From: Kamptonema formosum PCC 6407
Lineage (GTDB): Bacteria > Cyanobacteriota > Cyanobacteriia > Cyanobacteriales > Microcoleaceae
Direction: 5' to 3'
NCBI RefSeq assembly: GCF_000332155.1
Contig: NZ_KB235898.1
Span: 141,674-205,673, forward strand
DNA length: 64,000 bases
Each line of letters opens with the position of its first letter. Position 1 is the first letter of the stretch. Positions 37,397-45,813 of the stretch are shown piece after piece. The notes beneath the pieces are model-generated. The model did not search any database. It was not told where the DNA came from and worked only from the letters and a program-made list of their open reading frames with translations. The translations under genes were made by a program, and so were the position numbers.

Positions 37397-37909
37397 TCAA
37401 GAATGCAGCAGGTATTCTGGCATCACAATCAAGGTAGTACCTTCTCGCCCTACTACAATCACATTCTGGGAGGGTGCGATCGCGACAGCATCATCTGCAC
37501 AACGAGCTCGCCAAGAGTTACCCTGATAAATCACTCTTCCCGTACCTCCAGCCGGAATTTCTGTCAAAGTTTCGGCTTCCTTAGCATCTTCAAGCACTTT
37601 GGCGTTGCGCTTTGGGACTAAGCGACGAGATCCCAGTATAAAAACTGCCGAGAATGCCATCCACAGTATCACCTGCAAATTAACGTTAGGCAAAACTAAA
37701 GATACAAGAGCTACGGCAAAAGCGCTCAATCCCATCATAAATGCTACAAAAGCAGTGGGTAGAAATAGCTCCGCCAAGCAAAGCATGGCTCCCGCCAGCA
37801 ACCAGAGCTCGGTAGGAGATGAGAATATAGATAAAATCGGTTGCGGGGTGGAGATATTAGCAACCCCAGCAAATAAGCTGATGGTGTTCATTGTCGCGAT
37901 CGCACTCAT
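37397..37909 (-). CDS. NfeD-family membrane protein
   Basis: A 170-aa protein. Three to four hydrophobic helices (TELWLLAGAMLCLAELFL, VAFMMGLSAFAVALVSL, VILWMAFSAVFILGS) precede a C-terminal OB-fold: GGTGRVIYQGNSWRARCADD and VIVVGREGTTLIVMPE. It is the membrane partner of the SPFH protein just downstream. Together they likely organise membrane microdomains and partner with proteases; this is known for the family, not shown here. Its end borders the STRR tract. Confidence 0.9.
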   Translation of the reverse strand: MSAIATMNTISLFAGVANISTPQPILSIFSSPTELWLLAGAMLCLAELFLPTAFVAFMMGLSAFAVALVSLVLPNVNLQVILWMAFSAVFILGSRRLVPKRNAKVLEDAKEAETLTEIPAGGTGRVIYQGNSWRARCADDAVAIAPSQNVIVVGREGTTLIVMPEYLLHS

Positions 37910-38072
37910 AAAAAGTATTCGAGATTAAGTAACTTAAATTACTGTCACCTCCATACTGCACGGCTCAAACTAAAATTTCAACGTAGAGGATACATTTGAG
38001 AAATTAATAGGGGCTAAAATCAGTTTATTCTCACATCCAGTAATTTAGCTCTCTCAAGCAAATAACTTTATA

Positions 38073-40007
38073 ATGTTTTTAGACAAAATTTTTGACATGA
38101 TTAGCCTTTCTTCCCAAAAGATTTATTGCCCCAACTTAGCCTGTCCCAATCCTCGCAATTCCTTGGGCCGCCGGGAGTGCGAAGCTTGCCAAACCCATTT
38201 GATCTATAGGTATCTTTGGGCAGTAGGGCCAGAAGCAGAACAAGTACCACAGGGTAGCGAAATCGGCGATCGCTACTTTGCGATCGAGCCTCAAGTTTGG
38301 CTCGATACCAGACCCGGAGAACCCCCTAACGCCCCCGAACAACTGCCTGATGCGATCCTTCCTTACCTCCATTTATACTCTGAAAGGCTTCACGTTCCAG
38401 AGGTCTATGGTTTTTGTCAACTAGGAGAATCGGAGGAAGCACCACAGGTATTGTTGTTAGAAAATGCACCAGTAGATGCGATCGGTCGCCTCCATCCTTC
38501 TATTGTAGAAGCTTGGCTAGGAACATCAGCAGTTCGTCAAGTTTATTGGCTGTGGCAAATTCTGCAACTGTGGGCTCCACTATCCGCCGAGGGAGTAGCT
38601 TCTAGCTTACTGGCGGCCGAGAATATTCGGGTTGAAGGTTGGCGAGTGCGGTTGTTGGAACTGCTTCCCGGAGGTAAATCTCAACCAACATTGCGAAATT
38701 TAGCAGAACTTTGGACTCCTTGGGTAGAAGCAGCACAACCATCCGTACAACAAGGACTGGAAGAAATTTGTATACTTTTGCGTCGTAGTGAGGCAACTGT
38801 AGAGGCGATCGCGCCAGAACTCAATCTGCTACTGCTCGAAGTCGCCGCTCAATTACCCCTACACTTAGAAATAGCTGGAGCCACCGATACAGGCCCTCAG
38901 CGCGACCACAACGAAGACAGCTATTACCCTAAAAATTCAGATTTACCCCAAATCCCAACCCCCACTCGCAACCCACAGATTCCTTACCTAGCAATAGTTT
39001 GTGACGGAGTTGGCGGCCACGAAGGCGGAGAGATAGCAAGCCAACTGGCAGTAGAGTCCCTCAAACCATTAATCCAAACTCTCTTAGTAGAAATAGCTCA
39101 ACAGCCAGATTTGACTCCCCCAGAAGTCGTTAGCAGGCAACTCGAAGAGAGCGTTAGGGTAGTAAATAATGTAATTGCTGCCCAAAACAACGAACAAGGG
39201 CGAGAATTAAGGCAACGTATGGGAACCACTCTAGTTATGGCTCTCCAGTTACCTCAGCAAGTTAAAACTTCAGATGTCGAGCAATTAAATAATTCTCACG
39301 AACTCTACTTAGTTAATGTTGGGGATAGTCGCGCCTATTGGCTAACTGAATATAGTTGCTGTCGCCTGACTGTCGATGACGACGTGGCTACTAGGGAAGT
39401 CCGTCTAGGTCATTGTCTCTATTGGGAGGCGCAATTGCGATCGGATGCGGGAGCCCTGACCCAAGCTCTCGGTACGCGGGAAGGGGAATATCTGCATCCA
39501 TCGATTCAGCGTTTTATTGTTGAAGAAGATGGTTTGTTAATGCTGTGTTCTGACGGTCTTAGCGATAATGATTGGGTAGAAAAATCTTGGGCAGATTATG
39601 CACCTGCCGTGTTAAAGGGCGAGATTTCTTTACAGTCAGCTATTCAGTCTTGGATTCGTCTGGCTAATGATAAAAATGGTTATGACAATACATCGGTGGT
39701 CATCGTTCATTGCCGGATTTCTCCAGAGAAGTTGGTGTTCTTCAATCCAGTTCAATTACCCAATACAACAGAGACTCTTGAATCTGAGCTTTCCGCAGCT
39801 TCTAAGGCACTTCTGTACCCTGAAACGGTTGGAGCTAAATCCCCCCGAAGACAGCAGAAATTGAAGAGCTTAGTGCCTGTGCTAGGGCTGTTAGCGCTGC
39901 TTTTAGTAGGAGGTGTTGGGGCTGTATGGTATCACAATCGCCAAGTCTCGGAACAAAAAAATGAGCAAATCCCCTTGTTCCCTAATACTTCCTCGCCGAC
40001 TAAGTAG
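38073..40007 (+). CDS. PP2C-type protein phosphatase with zinc ribbon and membrane anchor
   Basis: A 644-aa protein. N-terminal zinc ribbon: Cys19, Cys24, Cys36 and Cys39 (YCPNLACPNP, CEACQ). A 200-residue middle region follows. The PP2C domain (about 270-565) has DTGPQRDHNEDSYY, VCDGVGGHEGGEIAS, DSRAYWL and CSDGLSDNDW, all metal-binding Asp present. A membrane helix (PVLGLLALLLVGGVGAVWY, about 612-632) lies near the C-terminus. It should dephosphorylate Ser/Thr on the cytoplasmic side. ATG 38097 is an alternative start eight codons in. No kinase gene adjoins it. Confidence 0.9.
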   Translation: MFLDKIFDMISLSSQKIYCPNLACPNPRNSLGRRECEACQTHLIYRYLWAVGPEAEQVPQGSEIGDRYFAIEPQVWLDTRPGEPPNAPEQLPDAILPYLHLYSERLHVPEVYGFCQLGESEEAPQVLLLENAPVDAIGRLHPSIVEAWLGTSAVRQVYWLWQILQLWAPLSAEGVASSLLAAENIRVEGWRVRLLELLPGGKSQPTLRNLAELWTPWVEAAQPSVQQGLEEICILLRRSEATVEAIAPELNLLLLEVAAQLPLHLEIAGATDTGPQRDHNEDSYYPKNSDLPQIPTPTRNPQIPYLAIVCDGVGGHEGGEIASQLAVESLKPLIQTLLVEIAQQPDLTPPEVVSRQLEESVRVVNNVIAAQNNEQGRELRQRMGTTLVMALQLPQQVKTSDVEQLNNSHELYLVNVGDSRAYWLTEYSCCRLTVDDDVATREVRLGHCLYWEAQLRSDAGALTQALGTREGEYLHPSIQRFIVEEDGLLMLCSDGLSDNDWVEKSWADYAPAVLKGEISLQSAIQSWIRLANDKNGYDNTSVVIVHCRISPEKLVFFNPVQLPNTTETLESELSAASKALLYPETVGAKSPRRQQKLKSLVPVLGLLALLLVGGVGAVWYHNRQVSEQKNEQIPLFPNTSSPTK

Positions 40008-40011
40008 TGAA

Positions 40012-40091
40012 GTGGGGAGCGGGGGAGCGGGGGAGCAGGGGAGCAGGGGAGCGGGGGAGCAGAGGAGAGGGGGAGCAGAGGAGAGGGGAGA
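40012..40091. repeat. STRR heptad tract, GGGGAGC type
   Basis: About ten GGGGAGC and GGGGAGA heptads follow the phosphatase gene. Confidence 0.88.
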
Positions 40092-40107
40092 ATTTATCTT
40101 AATTTTC

Positions 40108-40124
40108 TTGACACTCTCACCCCT
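40108..40124. mobile_element. Solo end-like motif shared with the tnpB relic
   Basis: TTGACACTCTCACCCCT is identical to the 17 bases at 50332-50348, which sit at the right end of the decayed tnpB. It may be the last trace of another IS200/IS605-type element. Confidence 0.4.
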
Positions 40125-40233
40125 GAATCTGTGTAGTTGTATGTAAAAATAGAAAGATTGTCCGAATCTAGTCCTAGTGCTTGGCATCGGTGCTGGTGGA
40201 GACTGTGAGAGAGATAACACTAAGTTTAAAGCT

Positions 40234-40464
40234 ATGAAAGTTGGCGATCGCGTTTGCATCCAAAAATCTGTCGTTGTTTACCACCATCCCGAACATCGTA
40301 ATCAACCCTTCGATCTTAAGGGCATGGAAGGAGATGTGGTGGCGATAGTTCTCGAATGGCAAGGCAGACCCGTAAGTGCCAACTTGCCTATTCAAGTCCA
40401 GTTCAACAAAAAATTTAGGGTACACCTCAAAGAGGATGAAGTGGAAGTCATTCAAAATAGTTGA
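40234..40464 (+). CDS. ftrV: Ferredoxin-thioredoxin reductase, variable chain
   Basis: A 76-aa protein with the FtrV SH3-like fold: MKVGDRVCI, VVYHHPEHRNQPFDLKGMEG and LEWQGRPVSANLPI, ending VHLKEDEVEVI. It is the non-catalytic subunit that supports the FtrC chain, which transfers electrons from ferredoxin to thioredoxin in light. The frame is open upstream to 40177, but ATG 40234 before MKVGDRV is the family start. ftrC is not in the window. The gene lies between the PP2C gene and a convergent small gene. Confidence 0.95.
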   Translation: MKVGDRVCIQKSVVVYHHPEHRNQPFDLKGMEGDVVAIVLEWQGRPVSANLPIQVQFNKKFRVHLKEDEVEVIQNS

Positions 40465-40533
40465 GGAGGGAAAGTTTTGAGTTTTGAGTTATAAATCAAT
40501 TTCATAATTCATAACTCATATTCCTCTTCCTTC

Positions 40534-40761
40534 TTATCGTTTTCCTCGGCGAAACCATCCCAGAATATTAAAATCGCCTTGCATTTTCTGCAATTCCTGC
40601 TGGTGTTGCTTAGCTGTGCTGTAATACCATTGGCAGTAACTCTCAAATTCCTGGCGATATTTTACTTCTTGGTAAAATTCCCTAGTAATTTGATGCTGTT
40701 TGAGAATTTCTGCGGGTACAGGCGGTTCGGGGACGATGTTTCGCAATTCATGAGGAAACAT
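40534..40761 (-). CDS. Conserved small hypothetical protein
   Basis: A 75-aa protein with Pro-rich start (PEPPVPAEILKQHQIT), a helix-rich middle (YQEVKYRQEFESYCQWYY), and a basic tail FRRGKR. No membrane segment. The sequence is typical of small cyanobacterial proteins of unknown function. It is convergent with ftrV and lies in the same direction as the YdcF gene upstream, about 58 bases away, so they may be cotranscribed. Confidence 0.65.
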   Translation of the reverse strand: MFPHELRNIVPEPPVPAEILKQHQITREFYQEVKYRQEFESYCQWYYSTAKQHQQELQKMQGDFNILGWFRRGKR

Positions 40762-40819
40762 GATTTGTAGGTTCCTACTGCGGCAAAGGTTGGTATTGAT
40801 TAGCCCAAAGCTAACACAG

Positions 40820-41614
40820 TTATACCCAACCCCGCAGCCGATATACTGCTAGTCCGATATACTCTTTTAAGGCTTTTGTTGACTGCTGTAAATTGTAAGC
40901 ATCTGGCAGTAGATTTAAAAGTACAGCTTGGAAACTACTTTGAGATGCTTCCATATCCTGCTGTGTTATGGAAAAGTCTGTCGGTGCGGGAATTGTTTCT
41001 ATTCCCTGACGCTGGAAAATTAGGAGCGATCGCGGCATATGTAAGGCTGATGTTACCAGTAAAATCGGCCCTAGAATGTTATTATCTTTTAAAATCTTGC
41101 GGACATTAACTGCATTTTGGTAGGTATTGAGAGAGGTTGGATCTTGGAGAATAGCTGATGTAGGTACGCCCATAGCTTGGGCTATTTCTGCCATGTCTGC
41201 TGACTCTGGTGGGCCTCCTCCTTTCCACTCTACTCTACCACCACTGAGAATGAGCCAGGGGGCTTTGCCTTGGCGATAAAGCTGAGATCCATAGAGGATG
41301 CGATCGCCTGCTTCGCCGACTTCTACCCAAGGTCGAGGCGGTAAAGCTGGCTTGATGCCACCGCCTAAAACTACTATAGCTCTAGTTTGGGGAATTGGTG
41401 TCGGCGGCAGATTTTGAGTTTCGAGCGATCGCACTAAATTTTGAGCAATCCAGCCATTACTCAATGTCAATAAAATAGTTAGTGCTAGGGCCATTGCCCC
41501 CGCCGCCCATCTGGGACGTTTCCAAAACATTACTAAAGCAAAAATTATTAACAGACAACTTAATCCCAATGGATAGAAAAATAAAGGCAGTAGTTTAGAC
41601 AGGAATAAAAACAT
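40820..41614 (-). CDS. YdcF/SanA-type membrane protein (DUF218)
   Basis: A 264-aa protein with two N-terminal membrane helices (LLPLFFYPLGLSCLLIIFAL, AGAMALALTILLTL) and a DUF218 domain: TRAIVVLGGGIKP, LYRQGKAPWLILSGG, SLNTYQNAVNV and LLVTSALHMPRSLLIF. YdcF/ElyC proteins act on the envelope; ElyC affects peptidoglycan lipid carrier use in E. coli. The domain holds the conserved His of HMPRS. The start is the ATG at 41614. It may form an operon with the small gene downstream. Confidence 0.9.
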   Translation of the reverse strand: MFLFLSKLLPLFFYPLGLSCLLIIFALVMFWKRPRWAAGAMALALTILLTLSNGWIAQNLVRSLETQNLPPTPIPQTRAIVVLGGGIKPALPPRPWVEVGEAGDRILYGSQLYRQGKAPWLILSGGRVEWKGGGPPESADMAEIAQAMGVPTSAILQDPTSLNTYQNAVNVRKILKDNNILGPILLVTSALHMPRSLLIFQRQGIETIPAPTDFSITQQDMEASQSSFQAVLLNLLPDAYNLQQSTKALKEYIGLAVYRLRGWV

Positions 41615-41876
41615 TTTTGGTAATTGGTAATTGGTAATTGGGATACACAGATTTTACAGATTCCTCTGATTTCACAGACTAAACGATCGTGACTCTAACT
41701 AATCCGTGTCATCCGTGTAATCGGTAAAATCCGCGTTCATAATTGGTAATTGGTAATTGCTAATGGCTAATTGCTAATTGCTAATTGCTAATTACCCATC
41801 TCCCCCACCCTCCCCATCTCCCCCTCTCCTCTGCTCCCCTGCTCCCCCGCTCCCCCTCTTCCCCTAGCCCCTTCTT
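41615..41876. repeat. STRR-rich gap, GGTAATT/GCTAATT and CCCCTCT types
   Basis: TAATTGG heptads (41619-41642), a block with TCCGTGTCATCCGTGTAATC, then GCTAATT and CCCCATC/CCCCTGC heptads (41737-41872). Confidence 0.85.
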
Positions 41877-42221
41877 CTATCTTTTTTTTCTAAATAACCA
41901 ATCAAGTAAGGTGACGGCTCTACCAGTAGAACGATTCGACGACTGTAACTTTTTTTGTGGTTGAGTTTTTGCTGATTCTGGGACGAGGAAATTAGGCAAG
42001 TTTTCTGCGAGTTTTTCACTTGCTATCTCATCTACATTTATTGGTTTTTCCTCCTCAGTATTCCACCAAGTCAGAACTAAGCCACAAGCCGTCCCTCCAA
42101 GAATACCTAAGCAGATACTCAAAGGCATTGTATACCCAGTGAATCGAAAGCCAAGTGTTAGAAACAACCACATTGAAATACCTCCGGCTAAACCTACTGG
42201 GGGGATAGAAATTTTTAGCAT
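41877..42221 (-). CDS. Small two-helix membrane protein
   Basis: A 114-aa protein. Two hydrophobic segments (GLAGGISMWLFLTLGF and LSICLGILGGTACGLVLTWW) cover residues 9-55, followed by a charged tail with SNRSTGRAVTLLDWLFRKKR at the end. I do not recognise a family; it may be a small membrane adaptor. The ATG at 42221 follows an AGGAG-like leader. It is monocistronic, preceded by a gene-free stretch and followed by an STRR tract. Confidence 0.65.
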   Translation of the reverse strand: MLKISIPPVGLAGGISMWLFLTLGFRFTGYTMPLSICLGILGGTACGLVLTWWNTEEEKPINVDEIASEKLAENLPNFLVPESAKTQPQKKLQSSNRSTGRAVTLLDWLFRKKR

Positions 42222-42570
42222 AGTTTGTGAGGAGTTTTATCGTTCGTATATTATACTAAGTTGCATTAACTAACCTAAGTTACTATTTACTTTCTGACCT
42301 CAACCATAAATATTAATTTCGAGCTTCTTAGGCTAACCAAGGCTTGGCATCTCCTATTCCCTGTTTGATCGATATTCCCGATAGTAATTAGTTTCAATGG
42401 GCAATCGGCAATAAGCTCCGATCTAGTACCTCATCTAGCTAAGAAATACTATAATAACCTTGGCAGTTACTATATAAAGCGATCGCCCTCTATAAAGCTA
42501 AGCAATCCCAACATTTTCAAGGAGATGGCTTTGCTAGACTGGGAATGGGACAATTGCGTAAGTCCTGAAC
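42222..42570. other. Gene-free stretch with a copy of a gene tail
   Basis: About 350 bases. ATAAAGCGATCGCCCTCTATAA at 42474-42495 is repeated exactly at 42574-42595, where it codes for the last residues of the next gene. A GCGTAAGTCCT at 42556-42566 resembles the end of the MITE at 57328. No gene is seen. Confidence 0.6.
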
Positions 42571-42849
42571 TTAATAAAGCGATCGCCCTCTATAATCAGA
42601 ACAGTCGATCGCATCTTCAGATAAAGCAATTTTCGGCTGAACGGGACACTTGAGGTGATAGTCACCCGTAAAAAATGCACAATTAGCACAAGGAATTTGG
42701 TGCATCCGCTTAGCCCGCTTAACCGAGTCTGCGATCGCACTTCCAATGTTCCAGAATAGCAGCAACATCAACGCCCAAGCACAGACAAAGCACAACGGTA
42801 CCAAAAAAGGCTCTATAGCTCGAATTAGAAAGTAAAGCATTTGAAACAT
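42571..42849 (-). CDS. Conserved membrane protein with Cys cluster
   Basis: A 92-aa protein. Residues 5-42 hold two hydrophobic segments (MLYFLIRAIEPFLVPLCF, ALMLLLFWNIGSAIA). The C-terminal half has four Cys residues: IPCANCAFF, LKCPVQP and IDCSDY, consistent with a metal or disulfide site. It ends DYRGRSLY, coded by a 22-base direct repeat shared with 42474-42495. Family unknown to me, but common in cyanobacteria. It is divergent from the peroxiredoxin gene. Confidence 0.75.
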   Translation of the reverse strand: MFQMLYFLIRAIEPFLVPLCFVCAWALMLLLFWNIGSAIADSVKRAKRMHQIPCANCAFFTGDYHLKCPVQPKIALSEDAIDCSDYRGRSLY

Positions 42850-43003
42850 AGCTTATACTTACAAACAGAGTAACTATAAAATAAATTAATCCAAAGCGCG
42901 ACTAAGAGCAAGAAAAATTAAAAAATCTCAAAGCCTACCGGAAAACCGGAGGATTGTGGCATCATAGAGAACTGAACTAAAATAAAACTAGAGGAAATAA
43001 CTT

Positions 43004-43642
43004 ATGGCCCTGAGATTAGGCGATACAGTCCCCAACTTCACTCAAGCCTCCTCCGAAGGAGAAATAAATTTCTACGACTGGGCTGGCGATAGCTGGGTAG
43101 TACTCTTCTCACACCCCGCCGACTATACACCAGTATGCACCACCGAACTAGGCGAAGTTGCCCGCCTAAAATCAGAATTTGAAAAGCGTGGTGTCAAAAC
43201 CATAGCCCTCAGCGTCGATAATGAAGAGTCCCACAAAGGCTGGATTAATGACATTGAGGAAACCCAAAAAGTTAGCCTAAATTATCCTATTTTAGCTGAC
43301 GCAGATCGGAAAGTGTCAGACCTTTATGACATGATCCATCCCAACTCCTTGAACAACTTAACAATCCGTACAGTTTTCGTCATCGATCCCCAAAAGAAAC
43401 TGCGTCTGAACATTACCTATCCTGCGAGTACCGGTCGTAACTTTGATGAAATTTTGCGGGTAATTGATTCTCTACAACTCACAGACAAATATAGCGTCGC
43501 TACCCCTGTTAACTGGAAAGATGGTCAAGATTGTGTAATTGTACCCTCGATCAAAGATCCTGAAGAGTTGAAACAGAAATTTCCCAAAGGTTACGAAGTA
43601 ATTAAGCCTTACTTGCGGATGACTCCTCAACCTAATAAATAG
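43004..43642 (+). CDS. 1-Cys peroxiredoxin (Prx6 type)
   Basis: A 212-aa peroxidase. The peroxidatic Cys is in FSHPADYTPVCTTELG (Cys45). No resolving Cys follows in the C-terminal arm in the 2-Cys position, so it belongs to the 1-Cys/Prx6 group. The C-terminal domain includes TPVNWKDGQDCVIVPSIKD and FPKGYEVIKPYLRMTPQP. It removes peroxides using thioredoxin or another small thiol. AGAGGAAATAACTT lies before the ATG. A Uma2 gene follows 80 bases downstream. Confidence 0.95.
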   Translation: MALRLGDTVPNFTQASSEGEINFYDWAGDSWVVLFSHPADYTPVCTTELGEVARLKSEFEKRGVKTIALSVDNEESHKGWINDIEETQKVSLNYPILADADRKVSDLYDMIHPNSLNNLTIRTVFVIDPQKKLRLNITYPASTGRNFDEILRVIDSLQLTDKYSVATPVNWKDGQDCVIVPSIKDPEELKQKFPKGYEVIKPYLRMTPQPNK

Positions 43643-43722
43643 TATTGAATTTTTGTCGTCCGATGGTAATGGAGGCGCGATTAATTGCGCCTCTGCCAGC
43701 ATATTTTAATGGAGAAAAAATT

Positions 43723-44304
43723 ATGCTCTCATCTCCGATAGTATTACGTATGCCGCCCAAAATGCAAATGACAGAAGATGAGTTTTTTGAATTCTGTCAA
43801 ATCAATCGCGACTTACAAATCGAACGAAATCAATCAGGAGAAGTGCTAATTATGCCCCCCACTGGAGGAACAACAGGCAATCGCAGCGGTAGCATATTTG
43901 CACAGTTATATAATTGGACAGAGCAAGACGGAACGGGTATTTGTTTTGACTCAAGCACTGGATTTAAGCTGTCAGTTGGTGACAAATCCCCAGACGCTTC
44001 GTGGATGAAACTGGAACGATGGAATGCTTTATCAGAAGAACAGCAAGATAAATTTGTACCAATTTGTCCTGATTTTGTAGTAGAACTCAGGTCTGCTTCC
44101 GATAACTTGAAACCCTTGCAAGAAAAAATGGCAGAATACATGAGGGAAGCGGGAGTAAAGTTAGGCTGGTTAATCGATCGCAAAAATCGCAGAGTTTATA
44201 TTTATCGTCCTGGTTTGTCAGAGGAATGTTTGGAAAATCCAGCTACAATTAGCGGCGATCCTATTTTGCCGGGATTTATTCTTAATATGAGTAAGATTTG
44301 GTAA
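43723..44304 (+). CDS. Uma2-family putative endonuclease, copy 1
   Basis: A 193-aa protein of the Uma2 (DUF820) group, a PD-(D/E)XK-like restriction-fold family abundant in cyanobacteria. Blocks are MTEDEFFEFCQINRDLQIER, VLIMPPTGG, SPDASWM, CPDFVVELRSASDNLKPLQ and MAEYMREAGVKLGWLIDRKN. The catalytic core is the D of SPDASW, E of VELRS and the downstream Lys/Arg. Actual nuclease activity is not proven for the family. ATG 43723 has a GGAGAAAA leader; the frame is open 26 codons further up. Copy 2 lies 45 bases downstream. Confidence 0.88.
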   Translation: MLSSPIVLRMPPKMQMTEDEFFEFCQINRDLQIERNQSGEVLIMPPTGGTTGNRSGSIFAQLYNWTEQDGTGICFDSSTGFKLSVGDKSPDASWMKLERWNALSEEQQDKFVPICPDFVVELRSASDNLKPLQEKMAEYMREAGVKLGWLIDRKNRRVYIYRPGLSEECLENPATISGDPILPGFILNMSKIW

Positions 44305-44349
44305 ATAGATCGTTATCAAAGAAAGAATTTTTGAAGGGAGGAAAACACC

Positions 44350-44934
44350 ATGCTCTCATCTCCAATAGTATTACGTATGCCGCCTAAAATGCAAATGACA
44401 GAAGATGATTTTTTTGAGTTCTGTCAAATTAATCGCGACTTACAAATTGAACGAAATCAATCGGGAGAAGTGTTAATTATGCCCCCCACTGGTTCAGAGA
44501 CAGGAAACCGAGAAGGCAACATCTTCGGGCCTTTGTGGGTATGGTCAGAGCAAGATGGCACAGGTTTAGTTTTTACTTCTAGTGCAGGATTTACCTTATC
44601 AACAGGTGCAGAAAGAGCGCCAGACTCCGCTTGGATTAAACTAGAAAGATGGAATGCTTTATCCTCAGAAAACAAGAAAAAATTTGCTCCCATTTGTCCT
44701 GATTTTGTAGTAGAACTCAGGTCTGAGTCTGATAACTTAAAACCTCTGCAAGAAAAAATGGCGGAATACATGAGGGAAGCGGGAGTCAGGCTAGGCTGGC
44801 TAATTGACCGCAAAAATCGCAGAGTTTATATTTACCGTCCAGGTTTACCAGAGGAATGTTTGGAAAATCCTGCTACAATTAGCGGCGATCCTGTTTTGCC
44901 GGGATTTGTTCTCAATATGAGTAAAATTTGGTAA
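44350..44934 (+). CDS. Uma2-family putative endonuclease, copy 2
   Basis: A 194-aa paralogue. Its first 23 residues and residues from CPDFVVELRSESDNL to the end are nearly identical to copy 1; the middle (GPLWVWSEQDGTGLVFTSSA) is more diverged. The clear GGGAGG Shine-Dalgarno and intact motifs suggest both copies work. It arose by tandem duplication. Confidence 0.88.
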   Translation: MLSSPIVLRMPPKMQMTEDDFFEFCQINRDLQIERNQSGEVLIMPPTGSETGNREGNIFGPLWVWSEQDGTGLVFTSSAGFTLSTGAERAPDSAWIKLERWNALSSENKKKFAPICPDFVVELRSESDNLKPLQEKMAEYMREAGVRLGWLIDRKNRRVYIYRPGLPEECLENPATISGDPVLPGFVLNMSKIW

Positions 44935-44946
44935 TTTTATTTATAG

Positions 44947-45438
44947 TCAAATTCCCAGATGCAAAATGAAAAAATCGCCGCTACAAGTTTTATCAGCGTA
45001 GGTTGCCAGAGTTATCAAATTGTTGACTACCATATCTCGATCAAATTCTAACTGTTCGTAATACGGCTCACTTTCTACTCCTTCATCATCTATGTCAGAC
45101 ATCCAAGAACCAGTTAGCTGAAGTTTTGCAGGAGCTTTTGAAAATAATTGTGCCCATGACCAAACTACATGATGAAAAACCTCTGCTCCCTGTTTATTGA
45201 TGATTGTCGGCCCGTAAAGATTTAAGCCGTAACCTTGCCACTCTTTAAGATTATCTTTAGGATTAGCAGGGTTGAGGGTAGGTACCCACTTTAATGTATC
45301 ATTAAGGTAACTAATCAAATCATAGTCAATTATCAGACGGGAAGAGTTCAGATCGCAAGAGCGACGAAAGTATTTGGCGTAATCTGTATAATTAACTTTC
45401 CCTTCAGGCAAAAGTAAAAAATCATGGTCGAGACTCAT
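44947..45438 (-). CDS. Probable immunity protein for an orphan toxin tip
   Basis: A 163-aa acidic cytoplasmic protein: YAKYFRRSCDLNSSRLIIDY, LKWVPTLNPANPKDN, VVWSWAQLFSKAPAKLQLTG and FDRDMVVNNLITLATYAD. It starts with ATG 45438 behind AGGAGT, 21 bases after the stop of a truncated polymorphic-toxin C-terminal domain on the same strand. That order, toxin tip then immunity, is standard in CDI/polymorphic toxin loci. I do not recognise a named immunity family. The gene is intact while the toxin is not. Confidence 0.6.
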   Translation of the reverse strand: MSLDHDFLLLPEGKVNYTDYAKYFRRSCDLNSSRLIIDYDLISYLNDTLKWVPTLNPANPKDNLKEWQGYGLNLYGPTIINKQGAEVFHHVVWSWAQLFSKAPAKLQLTGSWMSDIDDEGVESEPYYEQLEFDRDMVVNNLITLATYADKTCSGDFFILHLGI

Positions 45439-45458
45439 ACGTTTACTCCTAAAAATTG

Positions 45459-45734
45459 CTAATACGATCCAAATGAAATTATGTTATTATCAGAATCTAG
45501 GTCAATGTACCGCCCATTCTTAGAGTACCTTTTCACCCCTGGCCTTGCTCCTGAAACATTGGTTTTCCGTGACCCTTTTTTAGCTGCAATCTTAAATTCC
45601 TCTGCTTTTCGCAGATATTGGGTAACATCTTCTGCCCCTACTTCGTCACCATGCTTGAGAAAGTGTTCCTGTAACGACTGTTGAGGTGAATCATAGCTCC
45701 CTTTTGCCCACGAGCCAGTGAAATCTTCTATTTC
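45459..45734 (-). pseudogene. Orphan polymorphic-toxin C-terminal tip, lacking start
   Basis: An open frame of 91 codons begins right after a TAA and has no ATG, GTG or TTG start. The peptide includes SYDSPQQSLQEHFLKHGDE, GAEDVTQYLRKAEEF and KRYSKNGRYIDLD, ending IISFGSY. This block (HF.KHG, then YI.L, ISFG) is a small toxin domain seen at the very end of large contact-dependent and polymorphic toxins. The large delivery part and any signal are gone. It is best read as the relic of a longer toxin gene, or an orphan toxin cassette waiting for recombination. Immunity gene follows. Confidence 0.65.
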
Positions 45735-45813
45735 TTAAGTATAAACCTTTGTGTATATAATGAGTAATAAGAATTTATTGTAAAATTTAGTAGTAAATAA
45801 AAACACAAATAGC

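Noticed and set aside
42525..42660. Plus-strand 42-codon frame starting MALLDWEW behind AAGGAG
   Set aside because: The Shine-Dalgarno directly touches the ATG, leaving no spacing, and the frame runs antisense into the Cys-cluster gene.
45481..45684. Plus-strand 67-codon frame
   Set aside because: It lies opposite the toxin-tip frame, which has clear protein-like blocks; the plus frame has none and no ribosome binding site.
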